From contig NZ_FZOS01000009.1 in NCBI RefSeq assembly GCF_900188165.1, positions 1-64,000 of the forward strand: 64,000 nt of DNA, read 5' to 3'. A program made the translations under genes and the position numbers. The stretch's first letter is position 1, and each line of letters starts with the position of its first letter. Below are positions 1 to 8,112 of this stretch, piece after piece. The DNA is from Edaphosphingomonas laterariae. GTDB lineage: Bacteria; Pseudomonadota; Alphaproteobacteria; Sphingomonadales; Sphingomonadaceae. The notes beneath the pieces were generated by a model, which was not told the DNA's origin, searched no databases, and was given only the letters and a program-made list of their open reading frames with translations.

Positions 1-488
1 GGCGGCGCATCGAGGGATATGCCGCCACCTTCGGCACGGTGGCCAACCTTGGCCGCTTCACCGAAACCATCGCCCCCGGCGCATTCCGCGAGGCGCTGGC
101 CGGCGACGTGCTCGCCATGCTCGACCATGATCCCGGCAAGGTGCTGGGGCGGACCCGTTCGGGCACGCTGCGCCTGTCGGAAGATAGTCGCGGCCTCGCC
201 TTCTCGCTCGACCTTCCCGACACGCAGGCTGGCCGAGACGTGCTGGCGCTGGCGGATCGCGGCGACCTGGGGGGCATGTCCTTCGGCTTCACGGTGCCCA
301 AGGGCGGGGAGGCATGGCAGGGCAACCGCCGCTCGCTCCACCGCGTCGGTTTGCGCGAAATCTCCATCGTGCAAGCGTGGCCCGCGTATCCCGACACGGA
401 AATTGCGCTGCGCTCGCTCACGGCCGGCGCGGAAGCCAGCCGGCGTGCGCGGCGCCTCATTCTCGCGGAGGTTGGCGCATGGGGATGA
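1..488 (+). CDS. HK97-family prohead protease, 5' truncated by window edge
   Basis: Phage head-maturation serine protease that trims the capsid scaffold during HK97-type assembly. The open frame runs in from the left edge. Residues such as IEGYAATFG before the GTG at 39 match the normal N-terminus of the family, so the gene begins at or just before base 1. The family's His block (LAMLDHDPGKVLGRT), the Ser block (GGMSFGF) and the C-terminal EISIVQAWPAYPDTE block are all visible. It overlaps the portal gene by 10 bases, showing translational coupling. No major capsid gene lies between protease and portal or after them; it may be to the left. Confidence 0.88.
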   Translation, partial: RRIEGYAATFGTVANLGRFTETIAPGAFREALAGDVLAMLDHDPGKVLGRTRSGTLRLSEDSRGLAFSLDLPDTQAGRDVLALADRGDLGGMSFGFTVPKGGEAWQGNRRSLHRVGLREISIVQAWPAYPDTEIALRSLTAGAEASRRARRLILAEVGAWG

Positions 489-1627
489 TCGAACGCCTTG
501 CCGCATGGGCCGGCTATGAAAAGCGCGCTGGCGACGATCCGAGCTGGGCCGCGCTCGCGCCCGGCATCGGTGCCATGGCCGGCATGTCGGCGCGCGCGGC
601 GGAGAACCTTTCCGCCGTGCTCGCCTGCACGGGTGTGATCGCCAGCTCGCTCGCCTCGATCCCGGCGCTGATCTACCGCCGCGAGGGCGATGGCCGGACG
701 GAGGTTTCTGGCCACCCGCTCGCCCGGATCACCCGCGAGGGCGTCACGGCCGCGATGACCTGGCCCGAGTTCATCGAGCATCTGGTCGCTTCCACACTGC
801 TGACCGGCAATGGCCTGGCCGAGATCCTGCGCGGCCCGGGCGGTGAGCTTGCCGGGCTCCGCTATATCCCCTGGGGGATGGTGACGGTGGCCGAATTGTC
901 CAGCGGGCGGCTTGCCTATGACGTGAGCGATGCCCGGGGCCGTAGCTGGCGCCTGCTGGCCGGTGAGGTGATCCACCTTCGCGACCGGACAGATGATGGC
1001 CTGATCGGCCGTTCGCGCCTCAGCCGCGCCGGTGATGCTCTGGCCGGGGCGATGGCCGCGAACGACTTTGCCCGCAGCTTCCTGAACAATGGCGCCCAGC
1101 CCAGTGGCGTGCTCGAAATGCCGGGCGTGTTGACGGGCGACCAATTCGCGCGGCTGCGCGAACAGATGGCCGAACGCCACACCGGCGCGAAGAAGGCCGG
1201 CAACGTGATGATCCTCGACGGCGGCGCGCAGTGGAAGGCTTCGCAGATTTCGCCCGAGGATGCCGAGCTGCTCGAAAGCCGCAAGTTCGCGGTGGAGGAG
1301 ATTTGCCGCATCTATCAGGTGCCGCCGCCGCTGGTGCAGGACTACAGCCACAACACGTTCACCAACTCCGAAACGGCTGGCCGCTGGTTCGCCATGTTCA
1401 CGCTTGCCCCGTGGGCGCGCAAGATCGAGGCGGAGTTTGCGCGCAGCGTCTTCCCGGCCGGCAGCGGCCTCGAAATGGAGCTGGACCTGTCGGGCTTCCT
1501 GCGCGGCGACCCGGCGACGCGCTGGAATGCCCACAAGATCGCGATCGACGCGGGCGTGCTCGACGCGGACGAAGTGCGCCAGGTGGAGGGATGGAACCCG
1601 CGCGCCAAGCAGGAGGCAGCGTTATGA
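479..1627 (+). CDS. HK97-family phage portal protein
   Basis: Portal protein forming the dodecameric ring at the capsid vertex through which DNA is packaged. It has 382 residues, within the usual range. The start at ATG 479 gives MGMIERLAAW and a 10-base overlap with the protease; ATG 485 is an alternative. Typical portal segments are the N-terminal alternating region with a VLACTGVIASSLASIPALIY-like stretch and the C-terminal block SRKFAVEEICRIYQVPPPL followed by a QDYSHNTFTNSE-like loop. It sits in an overlapping run of protease, portal, gp6, HTH and integrase. Confidence 0.92.
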   Translation: MGMIERLAAWAGYEKRAGDDPSWAALAPGIGAMAGMSARAAENLSAVLACTGVIASSLASIPALIYRREGDGRTEVSGHPLARITREGVTAAMTWPEFIEHLVASTLLTGNGLAEILRGPGGELAGLRYIPWGMVTVAELSSGRLAYDVSDARGRSWRLLAGEVIHLRDRTDDGLIGRSRLSRAGDALAGAMAANDFARSFLNNGAQPSGVLEMPGVLTGDQFARLREQMAERHTGAKKAGNVMILDGGAQWKASQISPEDAELLESRKFAVEEICRIYQVPPPLVQDYSHNTFTNSETAGRWFAMFTLAPWARKIEAEFARSVFPAGSGLEMELDLSGFLRGDPATRWNAHKIAIDAGVLDADEVRQVEGWNPRAKQEAAL

Positions 1628-2007
1628 CGACGATTGCCGAAATGCGCGAGGCCACCGGCCTTGGCCCCGAAGTCAGCGATGCCGCCGTTGTCTCGGCCTG
1701 GGCCGACATGATCCAGGGTGCCACCCCCGTCATCGACGAGGCCATGCCGCTTGTCTCGCTTGAGGAAGCGAAGCTCTATTGCCGCGTCGATGGCACCTAT
1801 GAAGATGCCACGCTGGAAATCCTGATCGAAGCGGCGTCGGCCACCGTGCGGGCGTACGCGGCCACCTGGGACGGCATTGACCCGGTGCCGGCGCGGTTGA
1901 AACTGGCAACGCTCGCGCTGGTCGCCGCGCATTACGATCTCCGCAGCGACATCTCCGACGTGAACCTCGAACGCATCCTCGCGCCGTATCGGGAGCACAA
2001 CGTCTGA
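1624..2007 (+). CDS. gp6-like head-tail connector protein
   Basis: 127-residue protein of the phage gp6 / DNA-packaging connector family (PF05135 type), which sits under the portal and joins head to tail. The diagnostic part is the C-terminal half: VSLEEAKLYCRVDGTYEDA, then a helix with ATVRAYAATWDG and a final ALVAAHYDLRSD helix. The ATG overlaps the portal stop (ATGA). About 45 N-terminal residues precede the connector fold. No tail gene follows; the next gene is the excisionase-like HTH. Confidence 0.82.
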   Translation: MTTIAEMREATGLGPEVSDAAVVSAWADMIQGATPVIDEAMPLVSLEEAKLYCRVDGTYEDATLEILIEAASATVRAYAATWDGIDPVPARLKLATLALVAAHYDLRSDISDVNLERILAPYREHNV

Positions 2008-2399
2008 TGTGTCGCCTGATGACAGCGGAACAGGTGGCGACGGAGTTCGGGCTTCCCTCGGCGCGCACGGTTCGGACCATGCGCGCGGATGGCCTTACAG
2101 CCGTCAAACTGGGCAAAGCCTATCTCTTTGACGCGGATGACGTGCGGGAGTTCATCCAGAGCCGGAAGGAAACGAAATGCCGCGACCGAATCGGGGCCCA
2201 TATCTCGCCTTCGTCCGGGACCGTGGCCGCTGGTACATCCAGTGGAGCGAGGCCGGCCGCACCCGGCAGCTCAGCACGGGCACTGACGATAGCGCAGCAG
2301 CTCAAATCGCGCTCGCCCAGTTCATCCAGGAGCGCGAGCGCGCCACCCGGCCAGCCGGGCCACGTGATCCCTCTCAGTTCTCGATCGACGACGCGCTAA
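2007..2399 (+). CDS. excisionase-like helix-turn-helix protein
   Basis: The first 55 or so residues (MTAEQVATEFGLPSARTVRT ... KLGKAYLFDADDVREFIQ) form a MerR/Xis-type winged helix. This is the standard layout of small phage excisionases and DNA-binding HTH_17 proteins. Its ATG overlaps the gp6 stop (TGATG). The frame stays open for a further 75 low-complexity Ser/Pro/Ala-rich residues that lie over the start of the integrase, a 223-base overlap. That tail looks like an out-of-frame reading of int rather than a conserved domain. Likely role: directing integrase toward excision, or repressing the element. Confidence 0.7.
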   Translation: MCRLMTAEQVATEFGLPSARTVRTMRADGLTAVKLGKAYLFDADDVREFIQSRKETKCRDRIGAHISPSSGTVAAGTSSGARPAAPGSSARALTIAQQLKSRSPSSSRSASAPPGQPGHVIPLSSRSTTR

Positions 2400-3223
2400 C
2401 CCTGTACGGCACCGAACATGCCCCGCACGCCGCTGATCCTCAGCGAATCGGCTATGCGATTGCGGCGCTCGCTCCCTTTTGGGCCGGCCGGGCCGTCGGC
2501 GACGTCACCCGTGAGACGTGCCGCGCCTATGCGCGCGAGCGCGGCAAAGCGCCGGGAACGATCCGGCGTGAACTGGCGACGCTGCGCGCGGCCATCAACT
2601 ACGCGAAGGACGAAGGCCGCATCACCTACGCGCCCACTGTCCATCTTCCGCCGAAACCGGAGGGCAAGGACAGATGGCTTCGCCGGTCGGAGGCTGCCGC
2701 GTTGCTCAACGCCGCGCGAACCGGCCATGCGACGACCCGCCCCTATCTGCCGCTGTTCATCCTGATCGCGCTCCATACCGGCGCGCGGAAGGGCGCGATC
2801 TTGGAGCTTCGCTGGCCACAGGTGGACCTTGAGGCCGGCCGCATCGACTTCAACCCGCCCGGCCGGCAGCGCACATCGAAGGGGCGGGCCCATCTCCCCA
2901 TCCCCCGCCGTCTGCTGACGTTCCTCCGCCTCGCTCGGCGACGCGGCACCGACCTTGGCTATGTCGTCCACCGCGACGGTGCGCGGCTCGACAACATGAA
3001 GCGGGCATTCAACACCGCCTGTTCTGATGCCGGCCTGGATGACGTCACGCCGCACACGCTCCGGCACACGTGCGGCACTTGGCTGGCACAGGCAGGCGTG
3101 CCGCTGGACAAGATTGGCGGCTGGCTTGGGCACTCGGACGCGCGCACGACGCAGCTCTATGCCCACCACCACCCGGACTTCATGGAAGACGCTCGCAACG
3201 CCGTCGATCGGCGGAGGGCCTGA
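2177..3223 (+). CDS. tyrosine-type site-specific integrase
   Basis: Tyrosine recombinase of 348 residues that integrates or excises the element. An N-terminal arm/core-binding part (residues 1-150, starting MPRPNRGPYLAFVRDRGRWY) is followed by the catalytic domain. The catalytic set is visible: Arg in HTGARKGAILELRW, the HTLRHTCGTWL box (His-x-x-Arg), GWLGHSDARTTQLY with the second His and the nucleophilic Tyr. All key residues are present, so the enzyme looks intact. It lies about 110 bases from a tRNA-Pro 3' half, the expected place for int next to its attachment site. Confidence 0.95.
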   Translation: MPRPNRGPYLAFVRDRGRWYIQWSEAGRTRQLSTGTDDSAAAQIALAQFIQERERATRPAGPRDPSQFSIDDALTLYGTEHAPHAADPQRIGYAIAALAPFWAGRAVGDVTRETCRAYARERGKAPGTIRRELATLRAAINYAKDEGRITYAPTVHLPPKPEGKDRWLRRSEAAALLNAARTGHATTRPYLPLFILIALHTGARKGAILELRWPQVDLEAGRIDFNPPGRQRTSKGRAHLPIPRRLLTFLRLARRRGTDLGYVVHRDGARLDNMKRAFNTACSDAGLDDVTPHTLRHTCGTWLAQAGVPLDKIGGWLGHSDARTTQLYAHHHPDFMEDARNAVDRRRA

Positions 3224-3267
3224 GCGTGTCCGAGTTATGTCCGTGCTACGTGCGTCAGTTCATGTCA

Positions 3268-3293
3268 TGTTCCCGGCAACAAAGCCGGAACAC
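3268..3293. terminator. possible hairpin after integrase
   Basis: An imperfect inverted repeat (TGTTCCCGGC and GCCGGAACA around a short A-rich loop) lies 45 bases after the integrase stop. It could end int transcription or be an integrase arm site; there is no T-run. Confidence 0.3.
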
Positions 3294-3330
3294 GCAAGAA
3301 AAAGTGAGGAAAAACATGGTGTCACGTGTT

Positions 3331-3375
3331 TTCGGGAGGCAGGGGCCGGAGGTTCGAATCCTCTCTCCCCGACCA
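3331..3375 (+). other. attachment site: 3' half of tRNA-Pro(CGG)
   Basis: This stretch is exactly the 3' half of a tRNA. It reads as anticodon loop TTCGGGA (anticodon CGG, 3331-3337), the 3' arm of the anticodon stem GGCAG, a 5-base variable loop, T-arm GGAGG-TTCGAAT-CCTCT, acceptor strand CTCCCCG, discriminator A, and an encoded CCA (3373-3375). The matching 5' half (an acceptor starting CGGGGAG, a D-arm) is absent upstream, where integrase-side DNA lies instead. It is therefore the displaced end left by integration into a tRNA-Pro gene. The reconstituted intact tRNA should be at the other end of the element, left of this window. Confidence 0.85.
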
Positions 3376-3481
3376 TCACATATCGGATCGATGATCTCGC
3401 CCCCCTTGGGGGACGCACCCCTCATTTCGGCGGCGGCGGCGATCTGCTACGCCCCTTCATCGGTGATTTTCGGGAGGCGCC

Positions 3482-4450
3482 ATGAGCGTCGTCGCTGCCT
3501 ATGTGTATCGCCACGGCCAGAAGGCGGAGGCGATCACGCTCGACCAGCGGGTCGAATGTTCCAAGGATCGATCGGAGTTCGCCTGGATCGGCCTGGTCGA
3601 GCCGTCCGAGGAGGAATTGCGCCAGCTTGAGGTGAGCTACGGGCTGCACCCGCTTGCGGTGGAGGACGCGCTCAAGGCGCACCAGTTGCCCAAGGTCGAC
3701 GTCTATGGCGACCAGTTGTTCGTCGTCACCCGCACCGCGCATCTCGAAGGCGACACGATCGCTTATGGCGAAACCGCGATCTTCGTCGGCGAAAGCCATA
3801 TCATCAGCGTCCGCCACGGATCGGCCCGCGCGCACAGCGCCTTGCGCGCCCAGCTCGAAGCCGCGCCTTCGCTGCTTAACCAGGGCGTGGATTATGTGCT
3901 TCACGCCATCCTTGATTTCATCGTCGACGGCTATCTGCCGATCGTCGAGACCGTCGAGGAATCGATCCTCGAAATGGAACGACGCGCGCTCGACACCTTC
4001 CTCACCCGGGACGAGGTGATGCGCATCTTCAACCTGCGACGCGAACTGATCCGCTTCCAGCGCATCATCGGGCCGATGTCGGAAGTGTGCAGCAAGCTCG
4101 TCCATCTCGATCTGCCCTGCCTCGATGTCGAGGCGCGTCCTTATTTCAAGGACGTGCTCGATCATGTTCGCCGGGTCGAGGCGATGGTCGGCTCGCTGCG
4201 CGAAGTACTGTCATCGGTGTTCGAAGTCAGCCATCTGCTCGAACAGCAGCGCCAGGGCACGATCACCCGCCAGCTCGCCGCTTGGGCCGCGATTCTGGCC
4301 GTGCCGACGGCCATCGCCGGCATCTACGGGATGAACTTCGCCAACATGCCCGAACTGAAGACGCATTACGGCTATTTCGTCGTGCTTGGCGTCATCACGG
4401 CGTTGTGCGGCGCGCTCTACATCCGCTTCAAACGAGCCAACTGGCTGTAG
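3482..4450 (+). CDS. corA: CorA-family magnesium/cobalt transporter
   Basis: 322-residue inner-membrane Mg2+/Co2+ channel of the CorA family. A long cytoplasmic N-terminal domain (residues 1-250) includes the WIGLVEPSEEEL and HPLAVEDALKAHQLPKV blocks. Two C-terminal membrane helices follow, with the diagnostic pore-loop motif YGMNFANMPE at about residue 282. It is the first host gene to the right of the tRNA attachment site and has its own start 106 bases past it. It converges on the following oxidoreductase gene with a 19-base gap. Confidence 0.93.
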   Translation: MSVVAAYVYRHGQKAEAITLDQRVECSKDRSEFAWIGLVEPSEEELRQLEVSYGLHPLAVEDALKAHQLPKVDVYGDQLFVVTRTAHLEGDTIAYGETAIFVGESHIISVRHGSARAHSALRAQLEAAPSLLNQGVDYVLHAILDFIVDGYLPIVETVEESILEMERRALDTFLTRDEVMRIFNLRRELIRFQRIIGPMSEVCSKLVHLDLPCLDVEARPYFKDVLDHVRRVEAMVGSLREVLSSVFEVSHLLEQQRQGTITRQLAAWAAILAVPTAIAGIYGMNFANMPELKTHYGYFVVLGVITALCGALYIRFKRANWL

Positions 4451-4469
4451 GGAGCGCCGCGCGCCGCCG

Positions 4470-5510
4470 TCAGTGGCGGATGACGACCTTGCCGACATGG
4501 CGGCGCGCCGCGAAATAGCCCATCGCCTCCACCGCCTGATCGAAGTCGAAAACCTTGTCGATCGTCGGGCGGATGCCGTGATAGCGCACCGCGCGCAGCA
4601 TCGCTTCCAGATCATCGCGGCTGCCCATGCCGTTGCCGAAGATGGTCAGCGTGCGCGTCGTGATGTTGAGCAGCGGCAGATAATCGAGCGGGCCCATGCC
4701 GGCGACGATGCCGATCAGCGCCAGCCGCCCGCCGGTCCGCACCGCGCGCAGCGATTGCGGCAATGTGTTGGGGCCACCGACCTCGACGACGAGATCGACG
4801 CCGCGACCGCCCGTCGCCTCCAGCACCGCCGCGCCCCATTCGGGCGTCTCGCCATAATCGATCACCTGGTCGGCGCCCAGGCCGCGCAGCAATTCCGCCT
4901 TCGCCGCATTCGATGTCGTCGCGATCACGCGGCAGCCGGCCGCCTTGGCGAACTGGACGGCGAACAGGGAAACGCCGCCGGTACCAAGCGTCAGCACCGT
5001 GTCGCCAGGCTTGCAGGCGCGTCCGCTCGGCCCGCCGAGAATGCTGTTCCACGCGCTGAGCCCTGCGCAGGGCAGGCTCGCCGCTTCCTCGAAGCTCAGC
5101 CCGTCGGGCATCGCGACAAGGCCGCTTTCCGGCAGGCAGGCATGATCGCGCAGCATGCCATCGACCACGCAGCCGATGACCACGCCGTTATTTTCGGGGC
5201 TGGGCAAGCCGCCGATCCAGTTCTGGTGCGGATTGGCGATCACGCGGTCGCCCGGCCGCCAGCGGGTGACGCCCGCGCCCACCGCAACCACCTCGCCCGC
5301 GCCGTCGAGCAGGGGCACGCGCCCGTCGATACCCGGCATGGAGCCATCGAGCAGGGTGAGATCGACGAAGTTGAGCGCACTGGCGCGAACGCGGACGAGC
5401 ACCTCGCCCGCGCCCGGCTGCGGCTGTTCGCCCTCCGTCATCGCCAATCCCAGCGCGGCGCCGGGGTGCAAGGGTGTCGCCTGCCGGCTCAATCGATAGC
5501 TGCGTGTCAT
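4470..5510 (-). CDS. zinc-independent MDR alcohol dehydrogenase / quinone oxidoreductase
   Basis: 346-residue medium-chain dehydrogenase/reductase. The N-terminal GroES-like domain has NFVDLTLLDG and DGAGEVVAVGAGVTRWRPGD. A Rossmann domain (residues 160-290) has the dinucleotide signature TLGTGGVSLFAVQFAKAAG and GADQVIDYGETPEW. The usual structural-zinc cysteine cluster is not present, which points to the quinone-oxidoreductase-like branch. Substrate cannot be told. It is a single gene, transcribed toward corA. Confidence 0.85.
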   Translation of the reverse strand: MTRSYRLSRQATPLHPGAALGLAMTEGEQPQPGAGEVLVRVRASALNFVDLTLLDGSMPGIDGRVPLLDGAGEVVAVGAGVTRWRPGDRVIANPHQNWIGGLPSPENNGVVIGCVVDGMLRDHACLPESGLVAMPDGLSFEEAASLPCAGLSAWNSILGGPSGRACKPGDTVLTLGTGGVSLFAVQFAKAAGCRVIATTSNAAKAELLRGLGADQVIDYGETPEWGAAVLEATGGRGVDLVVEVGGPNTLPQSLRAVRTGGRLALIGIVAGMGPLDYLPLLNITTRTLTIFGNGMGSRDDLEAMLRAVRYHGIRPTIDKVFDFDQAVEAMGYFAARRHVGKVVIRH

Positions 5511-5631
5511 CGCCCCTCCTCCGCGCCGCCGGCACCCGCCGGTCTTGCTGCGATGGCGGAATGCCTAACATCGGCACCGCCGCCTGCCTACCAGCGAGTC
5601 AGGCGATGGCGCGAAGGCTGGCGCGTAAAGC

Positions 5632-5652
5632 GGCGGCGTCCCCAACGCCGCC
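5632..5652. terminator. GC-rich hairpin downstream of the ABC exporter
   Basis: Perfect 8-bp inverted repeat GGCGGCGT / ACGCCGCC with a 5-base loop. It lies past the stop of the ABC exporter gene on the minus strand and upstream of the MDR gene. Position suits a transcription end; no T-run. Confidence 0.4.
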
Positions 5653-5713
5653 TTCGGTCGTGCCGTGCGTCTGCGAAGCTTGTCCGACAGGCCATAGCCC
5701 CGCGTTGGGGCCG

Positions 5714-7531
5714 TTACGCCTCCTCGACCAGTTCCGCCGCGCGTTCGGCCTGTTGGCGGGCCCACATCTCGGCATAGATGCCGCGCGCTTCGAGCAGGGC
5801 GGCATGGCTGCCGCGTTCCACCACCCGGCCGGCGTCGAGCACGACGATCTCGTCGGCATGGACGACGGTGGACAGGCGGTGGGCGATGATGATCGTCGTG
5901 CGCCGTTCCGAAATCGCGTCGAGCGTCGTCTGGATTTCGTCCTCGGTGCGGCTGTCGAGCGCGCTGGTCGCTTCATCGAGGATCAGGATCGGTGGATTCT
6001 TGAGCAATGTCCGCGCGATCGCCACGCGCTGCTTTTCGCCGCCCGAAAGCTTGAGGCCGCGTTCGCCGACGCGTGTGTCATAGCCTTGGGGCAGCGATCG
6101 GATGAAACCGTCGATGGCGGCGCCCTTCGCGGCCGCTTCCACCTCGTCCTGGCCCGCGCCGTCGCGGCCATAAGCGATGTTGTAGCCGATCGTGTCGTTG
6201 AACAGCACCGTATCCTGCGGGACGATGCCGATCGCGCGGCGCAGGCTGGCCTGGCTGACGGCGCGAATATCCTGCCCGTCGATGGTGATGCGCCCGCCGG
6301 TCACTTCATAGAAACGGTAGATCAGCCGGGCGAGCGTCGACTTGCCGGCGCCCGACGGCCCGACCACCGCCAGCGTGCCGCCCGCGGGGATCGCGAAGCT
6401 CACCCCCTTCAGGATCGGCCGGTCGGGATCATAAGCGAAGCGCACATCTTCGAAGCGCAGGGCCCCGCCAGCGACGTGAAGGTCGGGCGCGCCAGCCTGA
6501 TCGACCACCTCGGGCGGGGTATCGACCAGCTTGAACATCGCCTCCATGTCGATCAGCCCCTGGCGGATCTCGCGATAGACCATGCCGAGCATGTCGAGCG
6601 GGCGGAAAAGCTGGGCGAGCAGCGTGTTGACCAGCACCACGTCGCCAGTGGTGAACAGGCCCTGCGACCAGCCCCAGACGGTATAGCCCATGGCACCGGC
6701 CATCATCAGGTTGGTGATCAGCGACTGGCCGATATTGAGCACGGCAAGCGAGGATTCGACCTTCACCGTGGTGTCGGTCAGCTTGCGGACGGCGGTTGCG
6801 TAGCGCCGCTGCTCCACTTCCTCGGCATTGAAATATTTGACGGTTTCATAGTTGAGCAGCGAATCGACCGCGCGCTGCGTGGCATAGCCGTCATGCTCGG
6901 CCCATTCGCGCCGCACCTTCATCCGCCATTCGGTGACGCGCCGGGTGAACAGGATATAGGCGGCGACCATCACCAGCGTCGCGCCGACCATGCCCCAGCC
7001 GAACTTGACGAGGAAGATCGCGCAGACCGCGGCGAGTTCGATGATCGTCGGTGCGATGTTGAACAGGATGAAATAGAGCATCGTGTCGATGCTCTTGGTG
7101 CCGCGTTCGACGATGCGGGTCAGCGCGCCGGTCCGCCGTTCGAGATGGTAGCGCAGCGACAGGGCATGGAGGTGGCGGAACACATCCTCGCTCAGCCGGC
7201 GCGCGGCATCCTGGCCGACCCGTTCGAAGATGGCGTTGCGGATATTGTCGAACAGCACGCCGCTGAAACGCGCGCCCGCATAAGCGACGACCAGCGCCAC
7301 CGCCAGCATCACCGCCGGTTCGAGCCCCGGTGCCATCCGGTCGACCGCCGCCTTATAGGCAAAGGGCATGGCCAGCGTCGCCGCCTTGGCCAGCAGCACC
7401 AGCGCCAGCGCCACCATGACACGCAGGCGCAGCGCCGGATTATCCGCCGGCCACAAATAAGGCAGGAAGCGGCGAAGCGCGGCGAATCCGGCTTCGGGCC
7501 GGGCGGTATCGGATGGGCGGTCGGGCGGCAT
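5714..7531 (-). CDS. Atm1/HMT1-type ABC transporter (fused permease-ATPase)
   Basis: 605-residue half-transporter of the ATM1/HMT1 family, which in bacteria and mitochondria exports glutathione-linked sulfur or heavy-metal conjugates. The N-terminal 310 residues hold six membrane helices. The ATPase domain has Walker A GPSGAGKST (about residue 390), the signature LSGGEKQRVAIARTLL (about 497) and Walker B ILILDEATSALDS. The ATG at 7531 is preferred; an upstream TTG at 7561 would add ten residues. The block KYFNAEEVEQRRY is typical of this subfamily. Confidence 0.9.
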   Translation of the reverse strand: MPPDRPSDTARPEAGFAALRRFLPYLWPADNPALRLRVMVALALVLLAKAATLAMPFAYKAAVDRMAPGLEPAVMLAVALVVAYAGARFSGVLFDNIRNAIFERVGQDAARRLSEDVFRHLHALSLRYHLERRTGALTRIVERGTKSIDTMLYFILFNIAPTIIELAAVCAIFLVKFGWGMVGATLVMVAAYILFTRRVTEWRMKVRREWAEHDGYATQRAVDSLLNYETVKYFNAEEVEQRRYATAVRKLTDTTVKVESSLAVLNIGQSLITNLMMAGAMGYTVWGWSQGLFTTGDVVLVNTLLAQLFRPLDMLGMVYREIRQGLIDMEAMFKLVDTPPEVVDQAGAPDLHVAGGALRFEDVRFAYDPDRPILKGVSFAIPAGGTLAVVGPSGAGKSTLARLIYRFYEVTGGRITIDGQDIRAVSQASLRRAIGIVPQDTVLFNDTIGYNIAYGRDGAGQDEVEAAAKGAAIDGFIRSLPQGYDTRVGERGLKLSGGEKQRVAIARTLLKNPPILILDEATSALDSRTEDEIQTTLDAISERRTTIIIAHRLSTVVHADEIVVLDAGRVVERGSHAALLEARGIYAEMWARQQAERAAELVEEA

Positions 7532-7589
7532 GGGCCGCCTAGATAGGGCGATTGCCACCAAACACCAATGCTGTGGCCGGCGTCACAGC

Positions 7590-7614
7590 GGAACCGGGCG
7601 CGCGGCGATAGGTT
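7590..7614 (+). promoter_or_regulatory. possible EcfG-type stress promoter
   Basis: GGAAC (7590-7594), a 16-base spacer, then GGTT (7611-7614). This resembles the alphaproteobacterial general-stress consensus GGAAC-N16/17-CGTT with one mismatch in the -10. It is well placed for the ORF starting at 7641. Confidence 0.35.
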
Positions 7615-7640
7615 GATTCCCGCAAGGAGAGAGAGCTTCC

Positions 7641-7889
7641 ATGCTGGGACAGGCCTTTTACGTCATGGCAATTCTGGGCTGCGCCGACGATCAGACGGCG
7701 TGCCGCGATGTTCGCCTGGTCGACACCCAATATGTCAGCGCCGATGCCTGCGCCGCCGCCACGCCCGCCATGCTCGTCGCGAACAGCGATGTCGCCTTTC
7801 CGGTGGTGATGGCGGCCTGCCGCCCGGCCGGCGCGCAGATGGCGAAGGACGCCCATCACGCGACGGGACAGCCCGCTATCGGCGGCTAG
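7641..7889 (+). CDS. small cysteine-containing hypothetical protein
   Basis: 82 residues with no family I recognise. A strong ribosome-binding site (AAGGAGAGAG) lies just before the ATG, which supports real translation. There is a short hydrophobic N-terminus and four cysteines (C14, C21, C37, C60) spread over the chain, which could form disulfides or bind metal. A plausible stress-type promoter lies 30-50 bases upstream. It is monocistronic, followed by a 445-base region without a clear gene. Confidence 0.65.
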   Translation: MLGQAFYVMAILGCADDQTACRDVRLVDTQYVSADACAAATPAMLVANSDVAFPVVMAACRPAGAQMAKDAHHATGQPAIGG

Positions 7890-7932
7890 GCCAGGCTTGT
7901 TTTCAAGGTTGGTTCTGGAAGGCAGGCTCGTG

Positions 7933-7967
7933 CCGGCTGCGGCCCAGTGGGGGTGGGCCGCAGCCGG
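7933..7967. terminator. perfect 14-bp stem-loop
   Basis: Arms CCGGCTGCGGCCCA (7933-7946) and TGGGCCGCAGCCGG (7954-7967) are exact complements with a 7-base loop. It lies 44 bases after the stop of the small ORF, so it most likely terminates that transcript; no T-run follows. Confidence 0.55.
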
Positions 7968-8098
7968 AAGAGCGAGGCCGGTTGATGCATTGCAATCGTT
8001 CCGTGGGGGCAGAACCTTGATTGCACGCTCGACCGCTCTTGGCCGTGCATCCCTCGGCTGATGGGGGGACCAGAACCTCCACCCGCCGGTGTTAGGAG

Positions 8099-8112
8099 CA
8101 CCGCATGCGGTG
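8099..8112. promoter_or_regulatory. 14-bp perfect palindrome
   Basis: CACCGCATGCGGTG is fully self-complementary. GGTG a few bases upstream can also pair with its left arm, so alternative hairpins are possible. Function unknown: operator or RNA structure. Confidence 0.35.

Noticed and set aside
3331-3375. Intact tRNA gene
   Set aside because: Only the anticodon loop to CCA is present; no 5' acceptor or D-arm upstream.
5474-7546. 690-codon plus-strand open frame
   Set aside because: It is antisense to the Atm1-type ABC gene, which has all its motifs; the product is His/Arg/Gln/Asp-rich with no domain, as expected of a GC-rich shadow frame.
7900-8100. SRP or 6S RNA
   Set aside because: The GGAAGG-like string and hairpin are suggestive, but the conserved SRP loop and the 6S open-bubble pattern were not found.
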